DNA of 64,000 nucleotides. Origin: Archangium lipolyticum. GTDB taxonomy: Bacteria > Myxococcota > Myxococcia > Myxococcales > Myxococcaceae. This document shows, piece after piece, positions 16,731 through 27,423 of this stretch. The stretch's first letter is position 1. Every line of letters begins with the position of its first letter. The stretch covers positions 186,001-250,000 of the forward strand of contig NZ_JANKBZ010000012.1 in NCBI RefSeq assembly GCF_024623785.1, written 5' to 3'. The position numbers and the translations under genes are program-made. The notes beneath the pieces are model-generated. The model had not been told where the DNA came from and did not search any database. It saw only the letters and a program-made list of their open reading frames with translations.

Positions 16731-18806
16731 TCAATTGAAGACGACCACCCACCTCAGCCTCGCCGGGGGCGACAGCCGCACCCCGAACACCACCACCAGT
16801 GACGCCACCACCTGGCCGTATCCCGGCGAGTACCGGGACGGCTCCAACCGCGGCTCCAGGCCCGACGCGAAGAGCACCAGCGCCTCCGGTGCTTCCGCCG
16901 ATCCCAGCTCCACTCCAAGCGACTCGAAGCTCCGTGGGGCGTCCGGCACTCGCAGCGCCCTCGCCAGTTCCTCCGGCGTGGGTGCCCTCAGCCGTGCTTC
17001 GCGGTCCGGAAGGTGGATCCTCTCCACCACTTCGTGAAGCCCCACCCCCACCAATGCGTCCGTCACCCCGAGCGCACGCTCACGCTTGTCCAGCACGAAG
17101 GTGCGCTCCACGCCCACGGGCGCGGGCAGCACGCGGTAGCCGTCGTGCCGCACGGTGAGGCGATCCAGCTCGGCCCCCGGCTGGAACACCTGCACCCGCG
17201 CCCGCGCCGTCTCCGGCAGCGCGAACAGCCGGCCCGGCGACAGCGGCGTCTGCTCCACTCCGTCCACCTGCGGGGTGTTGTGCGCCGCCGTGGAGCGGAA
17301 CGCGTTACGCATCTCCGGGTCGCGTGTGTACGTGCCCGTGCCTGGATCCACGATGACGGGGCGCCCGTGCAGGTGCAGCTCGAACGACAGCTTGTCGTTG
17401 TGGCTGTGTCCCCCCACTCCGCCCTGTCCCTGCGGGCCAGCGCTCACCGTCACCACCGCCCCCGCGCCACGCAGCACGTGGAAGCCTCCTCGCGGGAAGC
17501 TCACCGACTCCGCGGGCCGGGCCGGCCGCAGCGCCTGGAAGCGCTCGAGCCCGGGCCGTCCCAGCAGCCACGCCGCCTCGTCCGGGAACTCGCCCTCCGC
17601 GAGCTCCGCGGCTCCGAAGAGGGCCGCCCCCAGCGGCACCAGGTACCCCTGCTCGCGCGGCTCCCTCTCCCGGAACGGGAAGACGCGGCCCGAGTCGTTG
17701 TCCCCTATCTGTGGCGCCAGCCCGCGCTCGGAGCACCAGGCCCGCGAGGCCGCGTACATGCGGCGCAGCCGCATCTCGTATCTCGGGCCCAGCTCCACGC
17801 CCAGGCCCCGCCCCACCACCAGCGCCAGCGTGAACAGCTCCACCGCCAGCCGGTGGTACGGCACGGAGCCCTCGAAGGAGGTGCCTTCCGCGTGCACCTG
17901 CGACGCCATCTGCGCCCGCAGCCCCGAGACCGCCCGCGCCACCTGTCTCGGCGCGTCCGGCAGCTCCGGGAAGAGCAGCCCCATCATCAGCAGGCCCACG
18001 TAGTTGGAGACGAGGTGGTTGTTCGGCACCGCCCCCTTGTCCTCCAGGTGCGCCTCCACCCACGCGGAGTGCTCGGCCAGCGACTCGAGCACCGGCACGA
18101 GGAACTCCGGCCGCCGTGCCTCCGGCGCGTCCGCGAACATCACCAGCGCCTGCGCCAGGTTCGCCCCACGCAGCGCCACCTCCATGGCGCACGTCCAGTG
18201 CACCCCCTGCCCCACCGGGTTCGCCTGGAGGAAGTCCAGCGTCCGCGTCACGAAGGCCCGCGCGAAGGCCCTCCGCGGCTCCTCGTGGCGCCCCACCCAG
18301 TACCCCTGGCCCAGCGCCACCAGGCAGTCCAACCGGCCCAGCTCCCACGGGTACTTTGGATCCGAGCCCGGGCGCTCCAGCCGCAGCTGCTCCACCGGGA
18401 TGACCGGGTAGCGGTAGCCACTCACCGGATCCCTCGACCAGTCCACCGGCTGGCCCTCGCCGAAGCACACGTGCGTCCCGAAGACGTCGAACTCGCCCCG
18501 CAGCGCCGCTCGGGCCCGCTCCAGCGCCCGTGTCTCCGCTCCCGGGATGGCCGCGAGCGCCTCCTTCACCGAGGCCCGCTGCGCCACCTCGCACCACGCC
18601 CCACCGGGACGCGACGACAGCACCCGCTCGGCCAGCGCTTCCGCCGTGGAGACCCCGAAGGCCTCCAGCAGCCTCGGCTCGTCGAGCCGCTCGCGCCTCT
18701 TATAGAGGGCCTGCCTCGCCGCCCCCTGGACCCGCCTCGCCATCCCCCTGGCGAACCCCCCGGGCGCGAGCCGCATGATCGTCGAGTAGTAACCCAGCGT
18801 CCCCAT
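16731..18806 (-). CDS. Heparinase II/III family polysaccharide lyase-like protein
   Basis: A 691-residue protein with an N-terminal helical toroid (about residues 80-370) and a C-terminal beta-sandwich of the heparinase II/III type. The conserved VGGHSHNDKLSFELHLHGRP followed by VDPGTGTYTRDPEMRNAFRS and HNTPQVDG is the family signature around the catalytic/zinc His residues. The N-terminal YYSTIMRLAPGG resembles the start common in polysaccharide-cluster members. The ATG at 18806 (GGAG five bases upstream) is preferred over one at 18857. No signal peptide is evident, so it may act on a polymer at the membrane or in the cytoplasm. Its coupling to the UDP-sugar dehydrogenase suggests trimming or turnover of a uronic-acid-containing polymer. 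Confidence 0.8.
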   Translation of the reverse strand: MGTLGYYSTIMRLAPGGFARGMARRVQGAARQALYKRRERLDEPRLLEAFGVSTAEALAERVLSSRPGGAWCEVAQRASVKEALAAIPGAETRALERARAALRGEFDVFGTHVCFGEGQPVDWSRDPVSGYRYPVIPVEQLRLERPGSDPKYPWELGRLDCLVALGQGYWVGRHEEPRRAFARAFVTRTLDFLQANPVGQGVHWTCAMEVALRGANLAQALVMFADAPEARRPEFLVPVLESLAEHSAWVEAHLEDKGAVPNNHLVSNYVGLLMMGLLFPELPDAPRQVARAVSGLRAQMASQVHAEGTSFEGSVPYHRLAVELFTLALVVGRGLGVELGPRYEMRLRRMYAASRAWCSERGLAPQIGDNDSGRVFPFREREPREQGYLVPLGAALFGAAELAEGEFPDEAAWLLGRPGLERFQALRPARPAESVSFPRGGFHVLRGAGAVVTVSAGPQGQGGVGGHSHNDKLSFELHLHGRPVIVDPGTGTYTRDPEMRNAFRSTAAHNTPQVDGVEQTPLSPGRLFALPETARARVQVFQPGAELDRLTVRHDGYRVLPAPVGVERTFVLDKRERALGVTDALVGVGLHEVVERIHLPDREARLRAPTPEELARALRVPDAPRSFESLGVELGSAEAPEALVLFASGLEPRLEPSRYSPGYGQVVASLVVVFGVRLSPPARLRWVVVFN

Positions 18807-19079
18807 TCCGCTCCGTCCCATCCCGGGCGGCTTCGATAGCAAGTGCCCGGCCAACACCCTCCGAGGGGAAAACCGGCGCCAGCAACGAGGAAACCCTGTA
18901 GGCCAGTAAAAAAGTTGGGTGGACGGGTGAATGGGTGGGAAAGAGTTTTCCTTCCGTCATCCCTTTCGTTCCCAGGCAGGGTTGCGTTGCACCATTCGCC
19001 CACCGTGCCCATTCCTCCGTGTGTGCAGGCAGGTGCTTGGAGTGGGCGGCGTGTGGGTAGGAGTGCCAGCGCCTCCGAG

Positions 19080-20021
19080 GTGGAGCGAACGGTCTCGGCT
19101 GTCGCCGAGCTGGCGCTACATCACGGGGCGAGGGCCGGCCTCGATGCGCTCGCGGAGGCGGCTGTATTTCTCACGGGAGTGAGCGGCGCCGCGCTGTACG
19201 CGGCCGGCCGCCGCGTGGCCCTCTCCGGCCTCGCTCCCCCAACCCCGGCTCGCGCCCATCCTCTACAGATGCAGAAGGATGGGCACACGGCCCTGGTGCT
19301 CGGCGAGCCGTGCGTGGATGCCTCGGATCGGCAGCTCCTCACCCGCCTGGCCGTGCTGGGCAGCGCGCTGCTCGCGTGCCAGGAGCGCGAGGACGCCGCT
19401 CGGGCCGAGCGGACCCGCCTGCGCTGGGAGCGGCTCCGGTTGGTCGAGCTGCTCGCCCACTGGGACCGGGCGAGATCCCGGCAAGCGCATGACCTGCGCA
19501 CTCCGTTGCAGGTCATCCAGGGTTATATCGACATGCTGAACCGCGGCATGGCGGGTGCGCTCACTCCCCCCATGCAGCGGTACCTCGAGCGCATCGGCCG
19601 CGCCGCCAGTGAGTTGAACGTGCGTCTCCAGCACCGGCCCTCTCGCGAGAATGTTCCCGCGGAGGATTTCCGCGTCCTGTTGAGCGCCAGCTTCGGGCCT
19701 GGACGGCCAGGGGATGTGCGGCTGGAGCTGCCCGCGATGCCTGTGCGCATCCGCGCTTCCCGGAGCCGGTTGGAGTTGATGGTCCGGACCCTGGAACGGA
19801 TGCTGCGCGGAGTGCGCGCTTCGGAGATCGTGCTGCGCGTGGAGGCTCCGGAGAGCACCGAGGCGTGGCAGTTGACTCTTCAGGCTCGTGCCGAGCGCCC
19901 GTTGCCCGAGAAGGCTCGTGCGTCCCTGGAACGGATTGCTCGCGCGATGGAGGCTCGGATCTCCGTGAGGGAGGATCCGGAGCTCGAGGTGTCCCTGGTG
20001 CTGCCTCGTATCCTCGGGTAG
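19080..20021 (+). CDS. GAF domain / histidine kinase-like protein with degenerate ATPase domain
   Basis: About 313 residues from the GTG at 19080. A GAF-like domain occupies roughly residues 10-115, and a DHp dimerisation helix follows with RSRQAHDLRTPLQVIQGYID, including the phospho-acceptor His. The remaining 150 residues lie where a HATPase domain should be, but no N box (NLLxNA) or G1 box (DxGxG) can be found. It may be a phosphotransfer or sensor protein rather than a kinase. The frame is open further upstream to 18843, but third-position GC falls sharply before about 19060, so that part is unlikely to be coding. The exact start is uncertain. Confidence 0.6.
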   Translation: MERTVSAVAELALHHGARAGLDALAEAAVFLTGVSGAALYAAGRRVALSGLAPPTPARAHPLQMQKDGHTALVLGEPCVDASDRQLLTRLAVLGSALLACQEREDAARAERTRLRWERLRLVELLAHWDRARSRQAHDLRTPLQVIQGYIDMLNRGMAGALTPPMQRYLERIGRAASELNVRLQHRPSRENVPAEDFRVLLSASFGPGRPGDVRLELPAMPVRIRASRSRLELMVRTLERMLRGVRASEIVLRVEAPESTEAWQLTLQARAERPLPEKARASLERIARAMEARISVREDPELEVSLVLPRILG

Positions 20022-20060
20022 GGGAGTTGTTGACCCGGGGTGTGCGGCTCGGGATGCGAA

Positions 20061-20095
20061 TACCCTCACCCTGACCCTCTCCCAGAGGGAGAGGG
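20061..20095 (+). repeat. REP-like dispersed repeat, copy 2
   Basis: A second copy of the TACCCTCACCC lead plus palindrome CCCTCTCCCAGAGGGAGAGG (20075-20095), differing from copy 1 mainly in the linker. It lies between the convergent GAF/DHp gene and the DedA gene and could act as a terminator hairpin there. Confidence 0.7.
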
Positions 20096-20108
20096 GATGG
20101 ACACGGGG

Positions 20109-20771
20109 CTACGGATCAACCTCGGGCGTTTGGATCACTCGCGCGGTTCTCAGCAAGGCGCGTCGTTTCATCCAGCGCACGCAGAGCATCCCCAGACCTG
20201 CTCCTACCGCCACGTAGAGCAGCCACCTCAGGCCCCCTCGGACGTCCGCCAGCACCGTCGGGCCGAACCGGTAGCCCAGCCACGTCATCCCCATCGCCGC
20301 CACCCAGGCCGCCGCTCCATCCGCCAGCAGGAATCGGCGATAGGGCAGTCCCGTCGCTCCCGCCAGCAGGAACGCCGGCGCCCGCAGTCCCGGTAGGAAG
20401 CGCGCCAGGAACACCGTCAATGAGCCTCGCCGCGCGAACATCTTCTTCAGCAGCTCGACGCGTGTTGGCGTCAGCATCTTCGCCATCTTCGGGTGCGAGA
20501 ACACCCGCGGCCCCAGCGTGCGTCCGAGCCGGTATAGCGCGCTGTCCCCCGCCAGGATGCCCAGATACGCGGTGAGCGCCATCGCCGGCAGGCTGCCTCC
20601 GCTCCGAGCCACCACCAGCCCTCCGGTGATGACCACCAGCTCCTCGCTCAACGGCGCTCCCACTCCACAGAGAACGAGGAGCAGGAACACCGCCGGGTAG
20701 GAGAATCCCGCGATCCACAGCGCGACCTGCGCCTCCACGCCGCCTCCTGGCAAGAATGCCAAGGTGCTCAC
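20109..20771 (-). CDS. DedA/VTT-family membrane protein
   Basis: A 220-residue membrane protein of the DedA (SNARE-associated/VTT) family. The family landmarks are the early acidic PLSEELVVITGGLVVARSGG, the GDSALYRLGRTLG turn and FLARFLPGLRAPAFLLAGAT, where the conserved Arg-Phe-x-Pro-Gly-x-Arg lies. Four or more membrane segments are visible. DedA proteins recycle undecaprenyl phosphate or move other lipids, and affect membrane potential and drug resistance. The GTG start at 20771 has a weak ribosome site. It follows the CheA gene by 54 bases on the same strand and may be read through from the chemosensory operon. Confidence 0.8.
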   Translation of the reverse strand: MSTLAFLPGGGVEAQVALWIAGFSYPAVFLLLVLCGVGAPLSEELVVITGGLVVARSGGSLPAMALTAYLGILAGDSALYRLGRTLGPRVFSHPKMAKMLTPTRVELLKKMFARRGSLTVFLARFLPGLRAPAFLLAGATGLPYRRFLLADGAAAWVAAMGMTWLGYRFGPTVLADVRGGLRWLLYVAVGAGLGMLCVRWMKRRALLRTARVIQTPEVDP

Positions 20772-20825
20772 GCCCGGCCCTGGCGGGAAGAGACCTCCTC
20801 AACGAGGCCCCACTCCCTCGCCTGC

Positions 20826-23351
20826 TCAGGCGCTCGCGGGGAGCAGCTGGCGCACCAGATCCAACAGCTTGCCGCGCTCCACCTCGCGCTTGACGAGGTA
20901 GCCGTCCGCTCCCGCCTCCAGTCCGGCCGCCCTCTCCTGCGGACTGTCCAGCGACGTACAGAGGATGATCGGGATGTGCGACAGCTTGGGGTTCGCGCGG
21001 ATGCGCCTCGTGAGCCCGATGCCATCCAGCCTCGGCATCTGCCAGTCACTCACCACCATCTGGCAGGGCGTCCGCTCGAGAATGCCCAGCGCCTCCTCAC
21101 CGTCCCCGGCCGTCACCACCGAGTAGCCGGCGATCTCCAGCAGCGCCTTCATGGCGAAGCGCGTGGTGAGTGCGTCGTCGCATACGAGGATGTGCGGACG
21201 GCGCACCTCGGTGGCGGCGCGCAGCACCACCGGCGCCGAGGCGGCCCGCAGCAACTCCGGCGCGTTGAGCACCGGCACCACGCTGCCGTCGTCCAGCACG
21301 GCCGCCCCCGCCAGGTGCGCCACGCCCTGCATGTGCCGCCCCAGCGAGCGCACGACGATCTCCTGCTGGCCCACCACCCCGTCGATCGCGAACACCGCTC
21401 GCACGCCGCCAAGCACCAGCACCATGGCCGTCTGCGGCTTGCCCGTCTCGAGCGCCAACGGCAGCCGCGGCATGCCGATCGCCACCGACAGCGGGTAGAA
21501 GGGCAGGTGCTCGTCCTCCACCCGCGCCATCACGTGTCCGGCCACCGTGCCCACGTCCGACGGCGCCAGCCTCATCACCCGCTCCACCGCGTCCGACGGA
21601 ATGGCCACCACCGCCGTTCCCGTGCGCACCAGCAGCCCCAGCGCGCCCGCGAGGATCAGCGGCAGATCGATGGTGAAGCGCGTCCCCTTCCCCTTCTCGA
21701 AGGAGATGTCCACCGCGCCCTGCAACCGCGTGGCCGTGGTCTGCACCACGTCCAGGCCCACGCCGCGCCCGGACATCTCCGTCACCTGCTCGCGGGTGGA
21801 GAAGCCCGGCTCGAACACGAGCCGCGCCGCCTGCATGTCCGTCAGCTTCGCGGCCTCCGCCTCCGTGAGCAGCCCCCGGCGCACCGCAGTGGCCCTCACG
21901 TTCTCCGGCGACAGGCCCGCCCCGTCATCCTCCACCACCACCGCCAGGCGCGTGCCCCTCGGCTCCACCCTCACCGTGAGCTGCCCGCGCGGGGACTTGC
22001 CCGCCGCCACGCGCTCGTTCACCGCCTCGATGCCGTGGTCCAGTGCGTTGCGCACCAGGTGCAGCAATGGGTCCTTCAGCACGTCCACGATGCGCCGGTC
22101 GATGCGCACGTCCCCACCGGCGATCTCCAGCTCCACGTCCTTGCCCAGCCGCGCGCACAGCTCTCGCACCGTGCGCTTGAGCGGCTCCAGCATCTGCGAG
22201 GCCGGCACCATCCGCAGATCCCTCAGGTCGTCGCGCACCACCTGCGCCACCAGCGCGAGCTGCTCGCCCTCGCGGTGCACTTCCTTGGACAGCTGCACCA
22301 GCCGCTTCTGCACCCCCCGCACCTGCCCCACCCCCGCGCGCAGCGACTCCAGCGCCCCGCCTCCACCGGACAGCGCCAGCTGCTGCGCCGCTCTCTCCAG
22401 TTGCAGCAGGGCCTGGTTCGTCTGCTCCAGCAGCTCGCGGTGGGCCTCCGAGCGGCGCATCTGCTGCGCCCGGCCCGCCGCCAGCTGCTCCACCTGGAGC
22501 GCCAGCGAGTCGAGCGTGCGCACCGACACCCGCACCGCCCGGTCCATGTCCTGCTGGCGCCGGCCACCCGAGGCCGAGCGCGCCGTCACCACCGGCTCCG
22601 CCGGGGCCACTGCGGGCTCGGCGGCGACCTCCTCGGTGAGCGACTCCAGCGCGCCCCTCAGCTGCACCAGCGCGCCCGCGATGTCCGAGGCCGCCACGCT
22701 CGCCCCGACGCCCGACTCCTCCATCCGCGCGAAGCCCGCGCGCACGGAGCTCGCCAGCGCCTCCACCGCGGAGATTCCGGCGGTGTTCGCCGCCGCCTTC
22801 AACAGCTCGGCCAGGCCCACCGCCTCCCACACCGCTCCGGCCCGGTCATCCAGGCCCGGCGAGCACAGCCGGCCCAGCGACGTCTCCAGCTTCTCCAGCG
22901 TCTGCAGGCCCTCGCGCCGGAAGTGCGCCGGCACCTTGGGCTTCGCCTCCGTGGGCAGCTCCACCCCGCCGCGCCCGAGCCCGGACAACAGCTGCGCCAG
23001 GTTCTCCACCGCCGGCTGCTCCCCGGCGTCCCCGCGGTTGATCGCGGTCTCGATGGCCGTGAGGCTGCGCAGGGTGCTCTCCACCAGCCCCGGCGGAGGG
23101 ACGTGCCCCGGCGAGCAGCGCGCCAGTGCGTCCTCGATGGCGTGCACCAGCTGCTCGATGTCCGCCAGGCCCAGGCTGGCCGCGGAACCCTTCAGGCTGT
23201 GCACCTCCCGCTTGAGCGCGATGAGCTGCTCCGAGGCCTGCTCGGACGTCCCCTGCTCCAGGCCCATCACGGCCGTACCGATGGTCTGCAGCTGCTCGCG
23301 CGTCTCCGCGGCGAAGATGGGCCAGAGGCTCCGGAGTACCCGAGGATCCAT
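20826..23351 (-). CDS. CheA-type histidine kinase with C-terminal receiver (FrzE-like hybrid)
   Basis: An 841-residue core kinase of a chemosensory complex. An N-terminal Hpt domain carries VHSLKGSAASLGL (His51). A Pro/Ala-rich linker, a dimerisation helix pair and the HATPase follow, with N box HLVRNALDHGIEAVNERVA, G1 VVVEDDGAGLS and G2 EMSGRGVGLDVV. A CheW-like domain spans about 560-700. A receiver occupies 719-841 with CDD, phospho-acceptor Asp769 in VVSDWQMP, and the conserved Lys in YLVKREV. The architecture equals that of Myxococcus FrzE. It is the last chemosensory gene of the operon, nine bases after a CheW gene. A free CheY is also encoded, so the fused receiver may be a phosphate sink. 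Confidence 0.9.
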   Translation of the reverse strand: MDPRVLRSLWPIFAAETREQLQTIGTAVMGLEQGTSEQASEQLIALKREVHSLKGSAASLGLADIEQLVHAIEDALARCSPGHVPPPGLVESTLRSLTAIETAINRGDAGEQPAVENLAQLLSGLGRGGVELPTEAKPKVPAHFRREGLQTLEKLETSLGRLCSPGLDDRAGAVWEAVGLAELLKAAANTAGISAVEALASSVRAGFARMEESGVGASVAASDIAGALVQLRGALESLTEEVAAEPAVAPAEPVVTARSASGGRRQQDMDRAVRVSVRTLDSLALQVEQLAAGRAQQMRRSEAHRELLEQTNQALLQLERAAQQLALSGGGGALESLRAGVGQVRGVQKRLVQLSKEVHREGEQLALVAQVVRDDLRDLRMVPASQMLEPLKRTVRELCARLGKDVELEIAGGDVRIDRRIVDVLKDPLLHLVRNALDHGIEAVNERVAAGKSPRGQLTVRVEPRGTRLAVVVEDDGAGLSPENVRATAVRRGLLTEAEAAKLTDMQAARLVFEPGFSTREQVTEMSGRGVGLDVVQTTATRLQGAVDISFEKGKGTRFTIDLPLILAGALGLLVRTGTAVVAIPSDAVERVMRLAPSDVGTVAGHVMARVEDEHLPFYPLSVAIGMPRLPLALETGKPQTAMVLVLGGVRAVFAIDGVVGQQEIVVRSLGRHMQGVAHLAGAAVLDDGSVVPVLNAPELLRAASAPVVLRAATEVRRPHILVCDDALTTRFAMKALLEIAGYSVVTAGDGEEALGILERTPCQMVVSDWQMPRLDGIGLTRRIRANPKLSHIPIILCTSLDSPQERAAGLEAGADGYLVKREVERGKLLDLVRQLLPASA

Positions 23352-23360
23352 GTGCTCCGC

Positions 23361-23939
23361 CTATCCCCGCCCCACGGCGGCGGGATCGGCCAGCTGCTCG
23401 AGGTCGAGCACCATCAGCCGCTCCCGGGTGAGGAACGTGAAGGGCCCCGGTGGCGGATGCGACAGCTCCGCGCGGGCCAGCTCCTGCCGTCCGTCCACCT
23501 CCTCCGCCGCCAGCCCGAAGAACTCCTCGGACACCTCCACCACCACCACGCGCGTCAGGTCCGACATGCCGCCCCCCTCCAGGCCGAGCACGTGCCTCAA
23601 GTCCAACACCGGCACCACCCGCGAGCGCGACACCAGCGCGCCCAGCACGTACCGGGGCGAGCCCGGCAGCGGGCACAGCCCCCTGGACTCCAGCACGTGG
23701 TCCACCGCGTCAATGGGCACCGCGTAACGCTCCCCGCCCACGCGGAAGGCCAGCACCGACATCGTCTCCCGGCGCTCCTCGTGACGTGACTCGGCCAGCG
23801 CGCGCGCGCGCTCGGCGAGGACCTCGCGGCGGCGCTCCGGGCTGAGCACCTGCGCGCCCTCGAGCACGGCCTGCGCCTCGTCCAGCTTGCGGCGCAGTGC
23901 CGCGTAGTCGATCTTCCCGCTCGACTCGTCGCCGGCCAT
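23361..23939 (-). CDS. CheW-like coupling protein
   Basis: A 192-residue protein with an N-terminal helix of about 60 residues and one CheW domain: MSVLAFRVGGERYAVPIDAV, then GSPRYVLGALVSRSRVVPVLDL and VVVVEVSEEFFGLAAEEVDG. It should tether the MCP to the CheA hybrid in the cytoplasmic array. It lies 16 bases after the CheY gene and nine before the CheA gene. A second, distinct CheW is encoded at the head of the operon. Confidence 0.85.
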   Translation of the reverse strand: MAGDESSGKIDYAALRRKLDEAQAVLEGAQVLSPERRREVLAERARALAESRHEERRETMSVLAFRVGGERYAVPIDAVDHVLESRGLCPLPGSPRYVLGALVSRSRVVPVLDLRHVLGLEGGGMSDLTRVVVVEVSEEFFGLAAEEVDGRQELARAELSHPPPGPFTFLTRERLMVLDLEQLADPAAVGRG

Positions 23940-23955
23940 GGCTGCTCTCGCTCCT

Positions 23956-24333
23956 CTAGTACTTGCTGGCGGGGAGCTTCAGGATGCTGCGCACCTTCTC
24001 GCGCAGATCGTCCACCGCCACCGGCTTGTTGAGAAAGGCGCTCGCCCCCACCAGGCGTCCCCGCTGGCGGCTCGCGTCATCCTTGAGCGAGGTGAGCATC
24101 ACGAAGGGCGTGGCGAAGAGGATCGGATCCGCCCTCACCGCCGCGCACAGCGCGAAGCCATCCATCTCCGGCATCTGCACGTCGGAAATGATCAGATCCG
24201 GCTTGATCTCCCGGGCACGCGCGAGCCCTTGCACGCCATTGCTCGCCTCGAAGAACTCCAGCCCCCACCCCATCAAGTACACCTGGATGAGGTTGGTGAT
24301 GGTCTTCGTGTCCTCGACGATCAGCACCTTCAT
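23956..24333 (-). CDS. CheY-like single-domain response regulator
   Basis: A 125-residue receiver. VLIVEDTKTITNLIQVYL gives the acidic pocket, LIISDVQMPEMDGFALC the phospho-acceptor Asp, FVMLTSLKDD the switch Thr/Ser and FLNKPVAVDDL the conserved Lys. There is no output domain, so it works by protein contact, like CheY or FrzZ. The ATG at 24333 (GGAAG upstream) is chosen because the 13 extra upstream residues are low-complexity and overlap the end of the MCP gene. It is probably the diffusible output of this chemosensory system. Confidence 0.85.
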   Translation of the reverse strand: MKVLIVEDTKTITNLIQVYLMGWGLEFFEASNGVQGLARAREIKPDLIISDVQMPEMDGFALCAAVRADPILFATPFVMLTSLKDDASRQRGRLVGASAFLNKPVAVDDLREKVRSILKLPASKY

Positions 24334-24368
24334 TCTTCCACTGCCTCCCGACGCGCCGTGTGCTGTTG

Positions 24369-25979
<1,611 letters not shown>

Positions 25980-26022
25980 GCCGTTGCCTTCCACAAGTCC
26001 TCCCAGCTCCTACGGGCGCCTC

Positions 26023-27423
26023 TCATCTCGCCCCCGACTTTCCCTGCATCGTCCCCGGCACGAGCGCCCGCCGCAGTCCACCGGCCGTCATCGTCTCCAC
26101 GCCTCGCAGCACGTGCTCGTCATCCAAACCTTCCAGCGCCCGGAGGGCGTTGCGCCGGGCCCGCTCTGCCTCTTCGGGGTGTCCCAGCCGTCCATACAGC
26201 GCCACGAGCATGGCATGGCCGATGGCCAGTTGTGGCTCCAGATAGAGCGCCTTGCGAACCGCGGCCACGGCCCCCTGCACGTCCCCCCGCCCTTCGGACA
26301 CCATGGCCAGCAGCAGGTAGGCCTCGGGTGACAGCTCCCGAGCCGCCAGCCGGGCGAGCTCCTCCGCCTGCTCGAAATGTCCCTCGCGCGCCGCGGTCAG
26401 CGCCCGCGTCAGCGTCTCCGGTACCGGGGGCGGGGAGGAAGCAGGGGAGGACACGGCCGGTGGGAGGGCCTCGGTCACCAGGGCCCGTGGAGCGGCCGGA
26501 GCCTCGGCGGCCCGAGCGGTATGGGAGGGAGCCAGCACCCGCCGCAGCGGGCTCGGCGCCCGCGTCGCGATCCGGAGGGGTCCGGGCCTGGAGGCGCGCA
26601 GGGCGACCCGCTCGCCGGGGAGGGGCTTGCGCAGGATGAGCTGCCCCCCCACCTCATGCTCCTCCAACCCCAGGCCCTTGGCGAAGGGCACCTCGGCCGG
26701 AGAGAGGAAGAGCCAACCGCCGGGCGCGAGCGCCAGGATGAGCCGCTCGACCACCTCGGGGATGACGTGGGTGGGGAAGTAGATGAGGACGTTGCGGCAG
26801 AAGACGGCCTGCGCACCGGCCACGGGCGGCGCATCCGTGACGAGGTTGTGCCGCCGGAGCTCCACCCGGGCGCGCACCTCGGGAGGCACGGAGACGGAGT
26901 CCGGCCGGAGGGAGAGGAAACGCCGCTCCAGCTCCGGCTCCATGCGCCGCACGGACCAGGGGGAGTACGTGGCCTGCCGGGCGCGCTCGAGGGCCCGGTT
27001 GGATACGTCCGTGCCCACCACGCGGACGTTGTCGGGCTGGACGCCCGCGGCCAGCAGGGACATGGCGATGCTGTAGGGCTCCTCCCCACTGGCGCACCCG
27101 GCGCTCCAGACGAGGAAGGGCCCCACGTGCAGGGCGGCCAGGCGCGACAGCTCGCGCAGCTGCTCCGGATGGCGGAAGAAGTACGTCTCGCCAATGACGG
27201 CGTAGCCGATGAAGGTCTCCACCGCCGCGGTATCCCGGGCCAGCAGCCGCTGGAGGAAGTCGGCGGCGGGCAGCCCCTGGGACTCGGCGGCGCGCGTCAG
27301 GGCGGTACGCAGGGAGCGGCGCACGCTGGGGGCCAGCACCATGCCGCATGCCGCGCGCAGGACGGACTCAAGTCCGCTCAGCGTCTGCTCATCGAGACGC
27401 TCCACGCGCGCCGGCTCCTTCAC
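26023..27423 (-). CDS. CheR methyltransferase with C-terminal TPR-like repeats
   Basis: A 466-residue protein. An N-terminal CheR all-helical domain is followed by the SAM-binding domain: VIGETYFFRHPEQL, LVWSAGCASGEEPYSIA, VVGTDVSNRALERARQ and AVFCRNVLIYFP are the standard CheR motifs. A Pro/Ala-rich linker leads to about 120 residues with TPR-like helices, as in Myxococcus FrzF. It should methylate glutamates of the neighbouring MCP. The GTG start at 27423 has GGAGGGG upstream and overlaps the stop of the preceding CheW by four bases, so translation is coupled. No CheB methylesterase is encoded in the operon. Confidence 0.9.
   Translation of the reverse strand: MKEPARVERLDEQTLSGLESVLRAACGMVLAPSVRRSLRTALTRAAESQGLPAADFLQRLLARDTAAVETFIGYAVIGETYFFRHPEQLRELSRLAALHVGPFLVWSAGCASGEEPYSIAMSLLAAGVQPDNVRVVGTDVSNRALERARQATYSPWSVRRMEPELERRFLSLRPDSVSVPPEVRARVELRRHNLVTDAPPVAGAQAVFCRNVLIYFPTHVIPEVVERLILALAPGGWLFLSPAEVPFAKGLGLEEHEVGGQLILRKPLPGERVALRASRPGPLRIATRAPSPLRRVLAPSHTARAAEAPAAPRALVTEALPPAVSSPASSPPPVPETLTRALTAAREGHFEQAEELARLAARELSPEAYLLLAMVSEGRGDVQGAVAAVRKALYLEPQLAIGHAMLVALYGRLGHPEEAERARRNALRALEGLDDEHVLRGVETMTAGGLRRALVPGTMQGKSGAR

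Noticed and set aside
20976-23789. A 937-codon plus-strand frame opposite the CheA gene
   Set aside because: The product is low-complexity His/Arg/Gln-rich sequence, typical of an antisense shadow; the minus strand encodes an intact CheA hybrid with all motifs.
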